From IMG/VR virus record IMGVR_UViG_3300047585_000093, positions 1-20,292 of that record: a DNA stretch of 20,292 bases, one strand, 5' to 3'. This DNA is from a virus. The notes under the pieces are model-generated. The model saw only the letters and a program-made list of their open reading frames with translations, searched no databases and was not told the DNA's origin. How positions within the stretch are numbered: the first letter of the stretch is position 1; the number at the start of each line of letters is the position of its first letter. Both the position numbers and the translations under genes were made by a program. Shown piece by piece: positions 6,332 to 11,734 of this stretch.

Positions 6332-6527
6332 CGTTTGTAGCCAGAACCACCTTGCGCAGCATCTGTCCGCCCGCTCTGCGCAATGCATCGCGCTCGAGCG
6401 TCATGGCGGTCAATTCATCCCTCAGGCGCTTGACCTCCTGGTAGTGGTCCTGGGCATCACGAATCGACTCCCCGAGCGCGTGCTCGAGGGAGCGGATCTG
6501 GCGCCTCAGGACTTCATAGCCGTTCAT
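6306..6527 (-). CDS. Small coiled-coil protein, 73 aa
   Basis: Starts at ATG 6525-6527, with GGCGAG upstream, in an ATGA overlap with the membrane peptide gene before it. Nearly the whole chain is a charged helix (LRRQIRSLEHALGESIRDAQ, then VKRLRDELTAMTLERDALRR) that predicts a coiled coil. The final residues run over the + strand terminator. An open frame continues upstream to 6764, but the overlap with well-fitting genes makes that start unlikely. Function unknown. Confidence 0.65.
   Translation of the reverse strand: MNGYEVLRRQIRSLEHALGESIRDAQDHYQEVKRLRDELTAMTLERDALRRAGGQMLRKVVLATNEKPPVTGA
6309..6331 (+). terminator. Intrinsic terminator (+ strand)
   Basis: CCCCC (6311-6315), loop GTAACA, GGGGG (6322-6326), then TTTTT (6327-6331). 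The stem can extend by one G-U and two A-U pairs. On the - strand the stem is preceded by A-rich, not followed by T-rich, sequence, so it acts only on rightward transcripts. It lies inside the last codons of the leftward gene at 6306-6527. Confidence 0.75.
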
Positions 6528-6604
6528 AGGCTCGCCACCCACCACAGCAGCGCCCAGATCGCAAGACAGGCGAGCAGCAGCCCACGGGCATTGCCTCGGG
6601 TCAC
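6524..6604 (-). CDS. 26-residue single-pass membrane peptide
   Basis: GTG 6602-6604 overlaps the upstream stop (GTGA), and TGA 6524-6526 overlaps the next ATG. The peptide has a basic N-terminus (TRGNARG) followed by about 17 hydrophobic residues rich in Leu, Ala and Trp (LLLACLAIWALLWWVASL). This layout fits a small inner-membrane peptide, such as a signal-arrest or lysis-regulating peptide. Perfect junctions at both ends and a clear membrane helix support it despite its size. Confidence 0.6.
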   Translation of the reverse strand: MTRGNARGLLLACLAIWALLWWVASL

Positions 6605-6768
6605 GGCAGGATCCTCCCGATTTTGTCCTCCAAGTAGCCACGCAGGCACTCCGGAGCATCCCCGCGCCGCCTGAATTCCTCATAGATCGCCTCCAGACAG
6701 CGCCTCTCCCAGGCATCAACCTGATCGCGCATGAATGCGGCATCTTCTTCGTCAAGCCTGACATGCAT
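6601..6768 (-). CDS. Small acidic helical protein, 55 aa
   Basis: ATG 6766-6768 shares one base with the upstream stop (TGATG). The product is a charged helical chain with a Cys-Leu-x-Ala-Ile-Tyr helix and a C-terminal LRGYLEDKIGRILP segment, suggesting a small folded helical bundle. No family is recognised. An open frame extends to 6861, but it would overlap the upstream gene by almost 100 bases. Confidence 0.6.
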   Translation of the reverse strand: MHVRLDEEDAAFMRDQVDAWERRCLEAIYEEFRRRGDAPECLRGYLEDKIGRILP

Positions 6769-7058
6769 CACGGCTTCTCCACGTCGAGTTGCTCTGGCAT
6801 CTTCAACTTTGCGTACCGGGAAAGCCCTTGGTCGTAGACGAGCTCCAGCCCATGCCACCACACCTCCCCGTTCTCCATGACGATGATGTCGTGGCAGTGC
6901 GCCGCCTTCGGCCAGCGCTTGATCAGGTCGTAATCTCTGCGATGCAGCCTCAGATATTTCTGATCAGGCTTAAAGCCCCGCGTCCACTGATGCAGCGGTG
7001 TCATACGCCTGACAATCTCCTCGATACCTCGATAACCGCGAAACAGACTGTCTGTCAT
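6768..7058 (-). CDS. Hypothetical protein, 96 aa
   Basis: Starts at ATG 7056-7058 in an ATGA overlap with the membrane peptide gene. It is basic and rich in Tyr, His and Trp, with alternating strands and helices (YLRLHRRDYDLIKRWPKAAH, then DIIVMENGEVWWHGLELVYD). That pattern suggests a small alpha/beta fold. I do not recognise it. The longer frame back to 7187 is rejected because it runs through two other genes. Confidence 0.65.
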   Translation of the reverse strand: MTDSLFRGYRGIEEIVRRMTPLHQWTRGFKPDQKYLRLHRRDYDLIKRWPKAAHCHDIIVMENGEVWWHGLELVYDQGLSRYAKLKMPEQLDVEKP

Positions 7059-7147
7059 GGGTGCATCACCGGGGAGTAGAGCAGCCAGCCCACCACGAAC
7101 CCGCAGGCAAGACCGGTGAGGAAGCACAGACGCTCGCGGCGGTTCAT
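7055..7147 (-). CDS. 30-residue single-pass membrane peptide
   Basis: ATG 7145-7147 overlaps the stop of the HTH gene (ATGA), and TGA 7055-7057 overlaps the next start. A basic start (MNRRER) leads into one hydrophobic helix of about 17 residues (LCFLTGLACGFVVGWLLY). It is the second tiny membrane peptide in this operon and directly follows the regulator, where early-expressed host-takeover or exclusion peptides are often found. Confidence 0.6.
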   Translation of the reverse strand: MNRRERLCFLTGLACGFVVGWLLYSPVMHP

Positions 7148-7341
7148 GCGCCATTCCCTTTGCGATTCCAGGGCGCATCCATCGCAAGTTGTCCTTTACT
7201 CATGTGCTCGAGCTCTACCTGCCACTTCAGTGGAATGTGGCGGCGGCGTTTCCAGTTGTTGACCACCCGGCGGTCGATCCCGAGCGTTTCGGCCAGCACG
7301 ATCTGCGAGCCCCAGTGACGGATTGCTTGTAGTGGTGTCAT
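7144..7341 (-). CDS. Cro/YdaS-like helix-turn-helix repressor
   Basis: A 65-residue DNA-binding protein at the head of the leftward operon, divergent from the csrA operon. Residues 5-40 fit a Cro/YdaS-type HTH: AIRHWGSQIVLAETLGIDRR then VVNNWKRRRHIPLKWQ, in which the second helix carries VNNWKRR. It very likely binds repeats in the 157-bp divergent region and controls both operons. There is no Shine-Dalgarno before ATG 7339-7341, and the only promoter-like match would start RNA at about the ATG, so translation may be leaderless, as for lambda cI from PRM. Whether it plays a CI or Cro role cannot be decided. Confidence 0.78.
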   Translation of the reverse strand: MTPLQAIRHWGSQIVLAETLGIDRRVVNNWKRRRHIPLKWQVELEHMSKGQLAMDAPWNRKGNGA

Positions 7342-7347
7342 GACGTG

Positions 7348-7376
7348 ATAGTGGCACGGCTGAAACTATTTGTCCA
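7348..7376 (-). promoter_or_regulatory. Weak leftward promoter and possible operator
   Basis: Reading leftward: TGGACA (7376-7371), 17 bp, then CACTAT (7353-7348), placing the RNA start near the ATG at 7341. The same stretch holds an inverted repeat ATAGT (7348-7352) / ACTAT (7365-7369). GTCCAC occurs twice, at 7372-7377 and 7391-7396, 19 bp apart and overlapping both divergent promoters. These are candidate sites for the adjacent HTH protein. The -10 is a poor match. Confidence 0.4.
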
Positions 7377-7383
7377 CCTCTTG

Positions 7384-7412
7384 TTGACGCGTCCACATTT
7401 TGATGCTAGCTT
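7384..7412 (+). promoter_or_regulatory. Promoter of the rightward early operon
   Basis: TTGACG (7384-7389), a 17-bp spacer and TAGCTT (7407-7412), with TGC just before it as an extended -10. RNA would start near 7419, two bases before the leader ORF's ATG at 7421. One copy of the GTCCAC repeat lies in the spacer, so binding there by the divergent regulator would block it. Confidence 0.6.
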
Positions 7413-7420
7413 CCCATCCC

Positions 7421-7501
7421 ATGGACGGCAGCACTCTCACTGACATCCCCTCGTCAGGCAACTCGCCACCGGTGCTGGCCGTCCGTCAAGGAGAAGCATG
7501 A
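7421..7501 (+). CDS. Possible 26-residue leader peptide before csrA
   Basis: An ORF from ATG 7421-7423 to TGA 7499-7501 that ends within the csrA start (ATGATG). Its ATG would be almost at the 5' end of the predicted mRNA, so it would have to be read as a leaderless message. Translation would open the hairpin that surrounds the csrA ribosome site and couple csrA to it. The peptide is Ser/Pro-rich without a clear fold. Confidence 0.35.
   Translation: MDGSTLTDIPSSGNSPPVLAVRQGEA
7423..7484 (+). promoter_or_regulatory. Leader hairpin next to the csrA ribosome-binding site
   Basis: GGACGGCAGCAC (7423-7434) pairs with GTGCT-G-GCCGTCC (7472-7484): 12 bp with one bulged G. A nested hairpin CTGAC/GTCAG (7440-7457) lies in its loop. 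The structure ends three bases before AAGGAG (7488-7493). Two ANGGA motifs, the CsrA recognition core, are present: ATGGA at 7421-7425 and AAGGA at 7488-7492, the second being the ribosome site. This arrangement would suit CsrA autoregulation. Confidence 0.5.
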
Positions 7502-7686
7502 TGCTGCTGTTGGCCAGAGGCCTGAACGAAGAGATCCTGATCGGCGATGACATCGTCATCCGGGTCTGCAAGATCAAGAATGCCTATCAGGTGACCTTAG
7601 GCATCGATGCTCCCAAACACATCCGCGTGTGGCGCCGCGAGATCGCCGCCCGCATCAAGCTCGAGCAGGAGGATTCGAAGTCATGA
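7501..7686 (+). CDS. csrA: Phage CsrA/RsmA-like RNA-binding regulator
   Basis: CsrA proteins are small dimers that bind ANGGA motifs in mRNA leaders and block or alter translation. This 61-residue product matches the family from end to end: MLLLARGLNEEILIGDDIVI (family form M-L-x-L-x-R-x-x-x-E-x-x-x-I-G-D), then VTLGIDAPKHIRVWRREI, which keeps the APK turn and the conserved RNA-contacting Arg of the VxRxEI segment. AAGGAG lies seven bases before the ATG at 7501; an ATG at 7498 would add one Met. It is the first full-size gene of the early operon, a good place to reprogram host or phage mRNA use. Confidence 0.85.
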   Translation: MLLLARGLNEEILIGDDIVIRVCKIKNAYQVTLGIDAPKHIRVWRREIAARIKLEQEDSKS

Positions 7687-7874
7687 CGCACGAACTGACG
7701 GTTGAGCTGGCGCGCGAATGGAACTACCAGCTCGCCGAGCACGACAACCTCAAACGCGCCCTCAAGGACAAGCAGGCCGCCGAGGACCGGGCCGAGAAAG
7801 CGCGGTTGGCCATCCAGAGGCACTTCGACAACATCACTCGCCTGCTGCAGGAGAACGACGATGTCCCCGCCTGA
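7683..7874 (+). CDS. Small coiled-coil protein, 63 aa
   Basis: ATG 7683-7685 overlaps the csrA stop (ATGA). The product is one long charged helix (LAEHDNLKRALKDKQAAEDR, then AEKARLAIQRHFDNITRLLQ) with heptad spacing. Small coiled-coil proteins of this sort are common ahead of ERF genes in phages, but no function can be read. The stop overlaps the next gene by 14 bases. Confidence 0.65.
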   Translation: MTHELTVELAREWNYQLAEHDNLKRALKDKQAAEDRAEKARLAIQRHFDNITRLLQENDDVPA

Positions 7875-8016
7875 TGAGTTGGACGAGCTCGACACCCGCG
7901 AGGGGGAGGCTGCCGAATTCCGCGAGGAGCAGCAGCGCTGGAACGATCAGTACACCGGAGATTGGATGGGAGACTACGCCGACTCGGTCGGCATGCCACT
8001 GAGGGAGAAACTGTGA
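7861..8016 (+). CDS. Acidic 51-residue protein
   Basis: ATG 7861-7863 to TGA 8014-8016, overlapping both neighbours (14 bases upstream, GTGA downstream). It is very acidic (DELDELDTREGEAAEFREEQ near the N-terminus) with Trp and Tyr residues further on. An acidic mimic-like or partner protein is possible. Acceptance rests on the perfect gene junctions. Confidence 0.6.
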   Translation: MSPPDELDELDTREGEAAEFREEQQRWNDQYTGDWMGDYADSVGMPLREKL

Positions 8017-8627
8017 ACGCACCCGCTGACAATTGTTCTGAGAGCATCAACGAGCTGGCCGGCGCACTGGCGAAGGCTCAGGGCCTCATCACCGGCGCCT
8101 TGAAGGAGTCGGCGAATCCGTTCTTCAAGTCCAAGTACGCCGACCTTGCTGCGTGTTGGGACGCGTGCCGGAAGCCGCTCTCGGAGAATGGGCTGGCAGT
8201 CATCCAGACCCCGACCGTGGATGAGGCGTACGTGCGGGTCAATACCCTGCTCGCCCATTCTTCTGGGCAATGGATCAGGAGCGAACTCTCTGTGATCCCG
8301 AAGGACTTCACGCCCCAGTCAGTGGGCTCCTGCGTGACTTACCTGCGTCGCTACGCGCTGGCCGCCATGGTCGGGCTCGCCCAGGTGGATGACGATGCCG
8401 AGAGTGGGCAGGCGCGTGGGAACGATCTTCCCGACCCGAAGAAGACGCGCGAGTACGCCAAGCGCATGCAGGATGCCTTGGACATCGGTATTGATCAGGC
8501 GATTCTCGACATCCACAACGAGATCGTGGAGGACGAGCAATTCTACCGGGCGACTTGGTCGCAGATTCCCTCGGGAGCCCGGCGCGACATCAAGCTTGCG
8601 ATCGAGCGGGTGAAGGCGTCAGCCTAA
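8013..8627 (+). CDS. erf: ERF-family single-strand annealing protein
   Basis: Recombinase that anneals complementary single strands for phage recombination and genome circularisation. At 204 aa from GTG 8013-8015 (GGGAG upstream, GTGA overlap) it has the normal length. Hallmarks are INELAGALAKAQGLITGALK (residues 12-31), NPFFKSKYADLAACWDACRK with LSENGLAVIQTP, the strand LLAHSSGQWI, and GSCVTYLRRYALAAMVGLAQ followed by the acidic VDDDAESG, the typical end of the ERF core. The C-terminal 65 residues form helices that may bind a partner. It is followed by a Ref-like nuclease, a coherent recombination pair. Confidence 0.9.
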   Translation: MNAPADNCSESINELAGALAKAQGLITGALKESANPFFKSKYADLAACWDACRKPLSENGLAVIQTPTVDEAYVRVNTLLAHSSGQWIRSELSVIPKDFTPQSVGSCVTYLRRYALAAMVGLAQVDDDAESGQARGNDLPDPKKTREYAKRMQDALDIGIDQAILDIHNEIVEDEQFYRATWSQIPSGARRDIKLAIERVKASA

Positions 8628-8957
8628 ATGCCGTCGTCCCCTGATGACTGCGACGCCGCGCTTCAGTTCCTCACGGAGAGCTGCGATGCCATTGCAACCG
8701 CGAAAAGCGAGCTGGAGCGGTCCGAGATTCTGCGCAAGCGAGTGCGCAAGAGGCACTTTCTGGCGGCTGATAGCAAGCTATCCGTTGCAGTCCGAGAGGC
8801 TATGGCGGAAGTGCATGAGGACACCGCGAAGGTGGACAACCGCTACATCGCAGCCATTGCCGCTTACGAGGCACTGAAGGCGAAACGGGAGTTGAATGTG
8901 ATTCTGGTTGACGTTTGGAGAACAACCGCGGCAAGCCGCAGGCAGGCAGCGAAATGA
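8628..8957 (+). CDS. Helical protein between ERF and Ref genes
   Basis: A 109-residue protein whose ATG directly follows the ERF stop (TAAATG). It is almost all helix: CDAIATAKSELERSEILRKR, then a repeated-looking AxxAYEALKAKRELNVILVD and an Arg-rich tail. The position between annealing protein and nuclease suggests a role in recombination or replication. I do not recognise the family by name. It ends in an ATGA overlap with the Ref gene. Confidence 0.75.
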   Translation: MPSSPDDCDAALQFLTESCDAIATAKSELERSEILRKRVRKRHFLAADSKLSVAVREAMAEVHEDTAKVDNRYIAAIAAYEALKAKRELNVILVDVWRTTAASRRQAAK

Positions 8958-9358
8958 TCTGGTCCCGCAACATGGAGCGTCCCACCGAGGAGGAGCAGGC
9001 GCGTATCGATGCGATGATGAATCTCGGGTGCATCCTGACCCGCGTCCGTGGCATGCCGGCCGTGACAGCGGAATGCCATCACATCGTGGTTGGGAGAAAG
9101 CGCATGGGAGCGCTGTACACGATCCCCTTGAATCCGTGGTACCACCGCGGAGTCTGCTTGCCAGGCCGCTCGGTATCGGCCATGAAAAGCGAGTTCGGCC
9201 CCGCGCTGGTGCATGGCTCGAAAGCTTTCTTCAAGGGTCACCGGGTCACCGAGCACGACCTGTGGAAGATCGTTCAGAAGACGCTCGGCTTACCCACGGA
9301 TGCGCCGTTGAGCAAGATTGTCCGGAGGCGCATTGAACTGACCGACGACTGGGGATGA
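8954..9358 (+). CDS. ref: Ref-like RecA-dependent nuclease
   Basis: Similar to P1 Ref, an HNH-type nuclease that cuts single-stranded DNA in D-loops when RecA filaments are present. With the ATG at 8954 (ATGA overlap) the product is 134 aa; a TTG at 8915 would add 13 residues but overlaps more. Seen are ARIDAMMNLGCILTR (16-30), the metal/HNH core ECHHIVVGRKRMGALYTIPL (40-59) with PWYHRG (61-66), and GPALVHGSKAFF (82-93), in the order known for the family. The usual second Cys-x-x-Cys of P1 Ref is only partly present. Together with ERF and RusA it forms a recombination set. Confidence 0.82.
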   Translation: MIWSRNMERPTEEEQARIDAMMNLGCILTRVRGMPAVTAECHHIVVGRKRMGALYTIPLNPWYHRGVCLPGRSVSAMKSEFGPALVHGSKAFFKGHRVTEHDLWKIVQKTLGLPTDAPLSKIVRRRIELTDDWG

Positions 9359-9391
9359 TCACGTGTTGGCCGAACGTAACCACTTGAATAA

Positions 9392-9405
9392 CAAAGGTAC
9401 CTTTG
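9392..9405 (+). promoter_or_regulatory. 14-bp perfect palindrome over a ribosome site
   Basis: CAAAGGTACCTTTG lies immediately before the ATG at 9407. As DNA it could be an operator. As RNA it can fold into a five-base-pair stem with loop GUAC that hides AAAGG, the only ribosome-site candidate for the lipoprotein gene. It sits in one of the few gaps (48 bases) of this operon. Confidence 0.4.
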
Positions 9406-9406
9406 A

Positions 9407-9604
9407 ATGAAAAGCTTATCTGTCGCACTGCTCGCCCTACTCCTGTGCTCTTGCGGAAAGGTCGGCGCCGGCGGTGTTCTCAACAGGGCGTTCGGCAACT
9501 GGGCGCCCGTGGCGCTGCCGGACGGATGTAAGGCCAAGCAGATCGCAGCCGACGAGCACGGTGGCGTGTCTGTGCTGTGCGAGGACGGGAGGGTGTTCCA
9601 TTGA
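9407..9604 (+). CDS. Small predicted lipoprotein
   Basis: A 65-residue product with a type II signal peptide: MKSLSVALLALLLCSCGKVG has a short basic start, a hydrophobic core and a lipobox ending LCSC, where Cys16 would be lipidated. The mature part has two Cys and is too short for an enzyme. Phage lipoproteins expressed early often alter the cell surface or exclude other phages (lambda Bor, T5 Llp); that is a class comparison, not homology. The stop overlaps the next TTG start. Confidence 0.7.
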   Translation: MKSLSVALLALLLCSCGKVGAGGVLNRAFGNWAPVALPDGCKAKQIAADEHGGVSVLCEDGRVFH

Positions 9605-9792
9605 AGGCTGCAAAAGTGATCGTGGGGCTGCTGGCTGTCTTCGTCAGCATGCCGATCGGCTTGTATCTCCAGTACAAGATCCTGAGCCTCGTTCAGGCAA
9701 CGGACGTCATGTGGTTGCTGTTCTGGATCAACATCCCAGTGCTGGTCCTTTTCCAGATCATCTCAAAGGTGGCGGAGAGCGTCCGTGACTGA
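9601..9792 (+). CDS. Two-pass membrane protein, 63 aa
   Basis: I chose TTG 9601-9603 because it overlaps the upstream stop (TTGA) and has GGGAGGG at the right distance. A GTG at 9577 is possible. Two hydrophobic segments (residues 5-24, VIVGLLAVFVSMPIGLYLQY, and about 34-54, VMWLLFWINIPVLVLFQIIS) predict a hairpin membrane protein. Adjacent to a lipoprotein in an early operon, it may act in the envelope. A holin role is less likely because the lysis genes lie elsewhere. Confidence 0.65.
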   Translation: MKAAKVIVGLLAVFVSMPIGLYLQYKILSLVQATDVMWLLFWINIPVLVLFQIISKVAESVRD

Positions 9793-10033
9793 CACTAACC
9801 GGACCGAAGAACAGTGGAGCGGCCATAAAGGCGCCCCTCGCGAGGATGGAGACCACTGCGATAGCAGCGAGTGCCGGTGCTGGAACGATCGGTATCAGGT
9901 TGTCACACGCGAAACCCTGGAGGATCTGCACCACGCGGTGAATGCCTTCATACATCAGAAGGGATGGCGACCGCTCGGAGGTGTCAGCCAGAGCGATAGG
10001 GTGTGGGCTCAGGCGATGGTGAGGTACGTATGA
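9785..10033 (+). CDS. DUF1737-like protein
   Basis: An 82-residue protein from GTG 9785-9787. Residues 37-81 show the DUF1737-type pattern: YQVVTRETLEDLHHAVNAFI, then GWRPLGGV and WAQAMVRY. The N-terminal 35 residues are acidic with a Cys-x-x-x-x-Cys-x-Cys cluster (CDSSECRC) that might bind metal. The family's function is unknown; members are small soluble proteins. It overlaps genes on both sides. Confidence 0.65.
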   Translation: MTDTNRTEEQWSGHKGAPREDGDHCDSSECRCWNDRYQVVTRETLEDLHHAVNAFIHQKGWRPLGGVSQSDRVWAQAMVRYV

Positions 10034-10191
10034 CTAACCCGTCTGCAGAACGGGGCTATGGCTTCGCATACTTCCACTGGCATTGGTTTGCCTGGACGTC
10101 CGGAACGCCTTTCTCTGCCAGTGACTGCCGGAGTTGCTACACCGCATTCGCTGACATGCAGCGGTTCGCCAAGTTGCGGAGGCTTAAGTGA
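10030..10191 (+). CDS. Aromatic-rich 53-residue protein
   Basis: ATG 10030-10032 lies in an ATGA overlap. The product is unusually rich in Trp, Phe, Tyr and His (YGFAYFHWHWFAWTSGTPFS) with two Cys in a CRSC motif and a basic C-terminus. It could be a compact metal-binding domain. No family recognised. Confidence 0.55.
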   Translation: MTNPSAERGYGFAYFHWHWFAWTSGTPFSASDCRSCYTAFADMQRFAKLRRLK

Positions 10192-10421
10192 CATCGGAAC
10201 AGAAGAGCGGGCCGAAGTCTGGGGAGGTATGGCGTCGTGCCAAGTTCTATCAGATGAGCTGCGGACACCCTCAGGAGACGCGGCATGTCGTTGACCGTAC
10301 GCTCGGAGGTGACGTGATCTTTGTTAAGGGCCGCTGGAGCCGCAATGCCTACCGCGAACAATGCACACTGACTGACTGGCGAGAATGGTGCGCGGGTGGG
10401 TTTGGAGCAAAGAAGCTATGA
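10188..10421 (+). CDS. Hypothetical protein, 77 aa
   Basis: Starts at GTG 10188-10190 in a GTGA overlap with GGAGG seven bases upstream. The product is basic and looks folded, with strands (VWRRAKFYQMSCGH, HVVDRTLGGDVIFVKGRW) and a WREWC helix. The GDVIFVKGRW-x-R-x-A segment recalls small phage beta-barrel-like proteins, but no named family is assigned. The stop overlaps the next ATG. Confidence 0.6.
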   Translation: MTSEQKSGPKSGEVWRRAKFYQMSCGHPQETRHVVDRTLGGDVIFVKGRWSRNAYREQCTLTDWREWCAGGFGAKKL

Positions 10422-10690
10422 CCAAGGAACACCGCTTCCAAACTCCAAAGTATGCGAAGTACAGCACACCAAAGGGGCGCGTCCGCTTGGCGTACCCAAC
10501 CGCAACAACGCGGGCCACTGTCGTTAACGGCAAGACAATGCAGCACATTCAGGAGTTCGGTGGAAACCGACTCAGCGATGATTGCCCGTCGATGGCTGCA
10601 GCATGGCGAAATGCCGAAGAGCGCCTAGAAAAAAGATACGAAGCCGAACGCGCCGAAAAGCGTGCAGCAACTCAACCGGAGGCGAAATAA
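10418..10690 (+). CDS. Basic protein with C-terminal helix, 90 aa
   Basis: ATG 10418-10420 (ATGA overlap, GGAG upstream). The N-terminal part is Lys/Arg/Tyr-rich (TPKYAKYSTPKGRVRLAYPT). The C-terminal 30 residues are a strongly charged helix (EERLEKRYEAERAEKRAATQ). The basic N-terminus suggests nucleic-acid contact. It adjoins the next ATG directly after its stop. Confidence 0.6.
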   Translation: MTKEHRFQTPKYAKYSTPKGRVRLAYPTATTRATVVNGKTMQHIQEFGGNRLSDDCPSMAAAWRNAEERLEKRYEAERAEKRAATQPEAK

Positions 10691-11506
10691 ATGGCCACCT
10701 CAAAGGATGTTGCACAAGGACCGTGGTGGACGCCGACCGCCGAAGTCGAGCGCATGATGCGCGAGTGTCAATCAAGTCTATCCGATACGTGGACACTCGA
10801 CATAAAGGTACTCGAAGGGCTGCTGCACGACTCACTTCTGTGGCGTCAGGACAGACTAAGACAACCGGTCGAGACGACGGCGCCGCAAGCGCCGATCGCC
10901 ACACTCATGGTGGCTGAGGGGTTTGTCACGTGGACTCACCTCAAGGCGCCGGGCCTTCCAAATGGGATGCACGATCTATATTGCGAGCCCGAAGCGGTTG
11001 CACCTTACATGCGCAGGAAAGACGAACCAACTTGGCTAGACGACTATGTCCTGCCCGTAGCTCAGCGAGAGAGCGCCGGGGCACCGGAGGTCGCAGGCTC
11101 AAACCCTGCCGGGCAGGGCTCCAGTGAAGTTAAGCGGCTGCGTGATGTGCTGTGGCACATCCGTCCGTTGCTGCCGTCTACTGGTGTTCAGGCCGTGGAC
11201 GATGTTCTTAGAGGCTCACCGGTGGAACCGGCGGAAGAGCAGACGGTGTGGCGCCCTGTAACGCGTCAACACACGGTCTATGAGTGCCCGTGTAAAGGAC
11301 ATCCCTTCGACTGCTATGGGCATCCGACCAAATGCGGATGCTCCGGGGCGAAAGCCACAGGCCTCCTGATCGTCTCGGCCGAGGAAGCAAAGCAGCCGCT
11401 AGCATTTCGCCACTGGAGCAAGGATTCGATGGTGCCGGTCGAAGGCTGTCACTGTGGCACGTGCGTCGAGGCGAGAGGCAGTGAGAACGGGACACGTGAC
11501 GTATGA
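10691..11506 (+). CDS. 271-residue unknown protein containing a tRNA-like sequence in frame
   Basis: The longest unknown protein in the early operon. The N-terminal part (about 1-120) is a soluble Trp-rich domain. Residues 121-143, including RESAGAPEVAGSNPAG, are encoded by a tRNA-like stretch (11051-11117); peptides of this kind are a well-known sign of translated tRNA sequence. The C-terminal part has a Cys/His cluster (CPCKGHPFDCYGHPTKCGCS) and a later CHCGTC, probably zinc-binding. The frame stays open through the tRNA-like part, so the element was either inserted in frame or the two halves were joined across it. It starts at the ATG directly after the previous stop and ends in an ATGA overlap. 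Function unknown. Confidence 0.65.
   Translation: MATSKDVAQGPWWTPTAEVERMMRECQSSLSDTWTLDIKVLEGLLHDSLLWRQDRLRQPVETTAPQAPIATLMVAEGFVTWTHLKAPGLPNGMHDLYCEPEAVAPYMRRKDEPTWLDDYVLPVAQRESAGAPEVAGSNPAGQGSSEVKRLRDVLWHIRPLLPSTGVQAVDDVLRGSPVEPAEEQTVWRPVTRQHTVYECPCKGHPFDCYGHPTKCGCSGAKATGLLIVSAEEAKQPLAFRHWSKDSMVPVEGCHCGTCVEARGSENGTRDV
11051..11117 (+). tRNA. tRNA-like element with shortened anticodon arm
   Basis: Folding by eye gives a full cloverleaf except for the anticodon arm. Acceptor CTGCCCG (11051-11057) pairs perfectly with CGGGCAG (11110-11116), followed by discriminator G. T8-A9 are present. The D arm is GCTC/GAGC (11060-11074). The anticodon arm is only CCGG-GGCA-CCGG (11076-11087), 12 nt instead of 17, with a 4-base loop. 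The variable loop is AGGTC. The T arm is GCAGG/CCTGC with loop CTCAAAC (11093-11109). With no 7-base anticodon loop it cannot decode normally. CCA is not directly encoded after the discriminator. It lies within a coding frame. Confidence 0.65.
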
Positions 11507-11715
11507 CATTAACCGAAGCAATTCAGTTCATGAGCAACCAGAAGGCTTCTGACGATGGACAGGCCATCCTCGATTGTCTTGAACGCTGCCAATCTGCGCT
11601 CACGTTTATAAAGGATCTGTCCAGCGAATGTATGGAGCGTGGCGATGTACGGGTTGGGCAAGCGGCCGAGATCGCCATGCGCCACATCTTCCGCCGCGCC
11701 GATGAGACACTGTGA
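11503..11715 (+). CDS. Small helical protein, 70 aa
   Basis: ATG 11503-11505 in an ATGA overlap. The product is all-helical (EAIQFMSNQKASDDGQAILD, then CQSALTFIKDLSSECMERGD, then AAEIAMRHIF) with three Cys. It could be a small helical bundle or a partner-binding protein. No family recognised. Confidence 0.6.
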   Translation: MTLTEAIQFMSNQKASDDGQAILDCLERCQSALTFIKDLSSECMERGDVRVGQAAEIAMRHIFRRADETL

Positions 11716-11734
11716 GCGAGTCGGAGAAACAACC

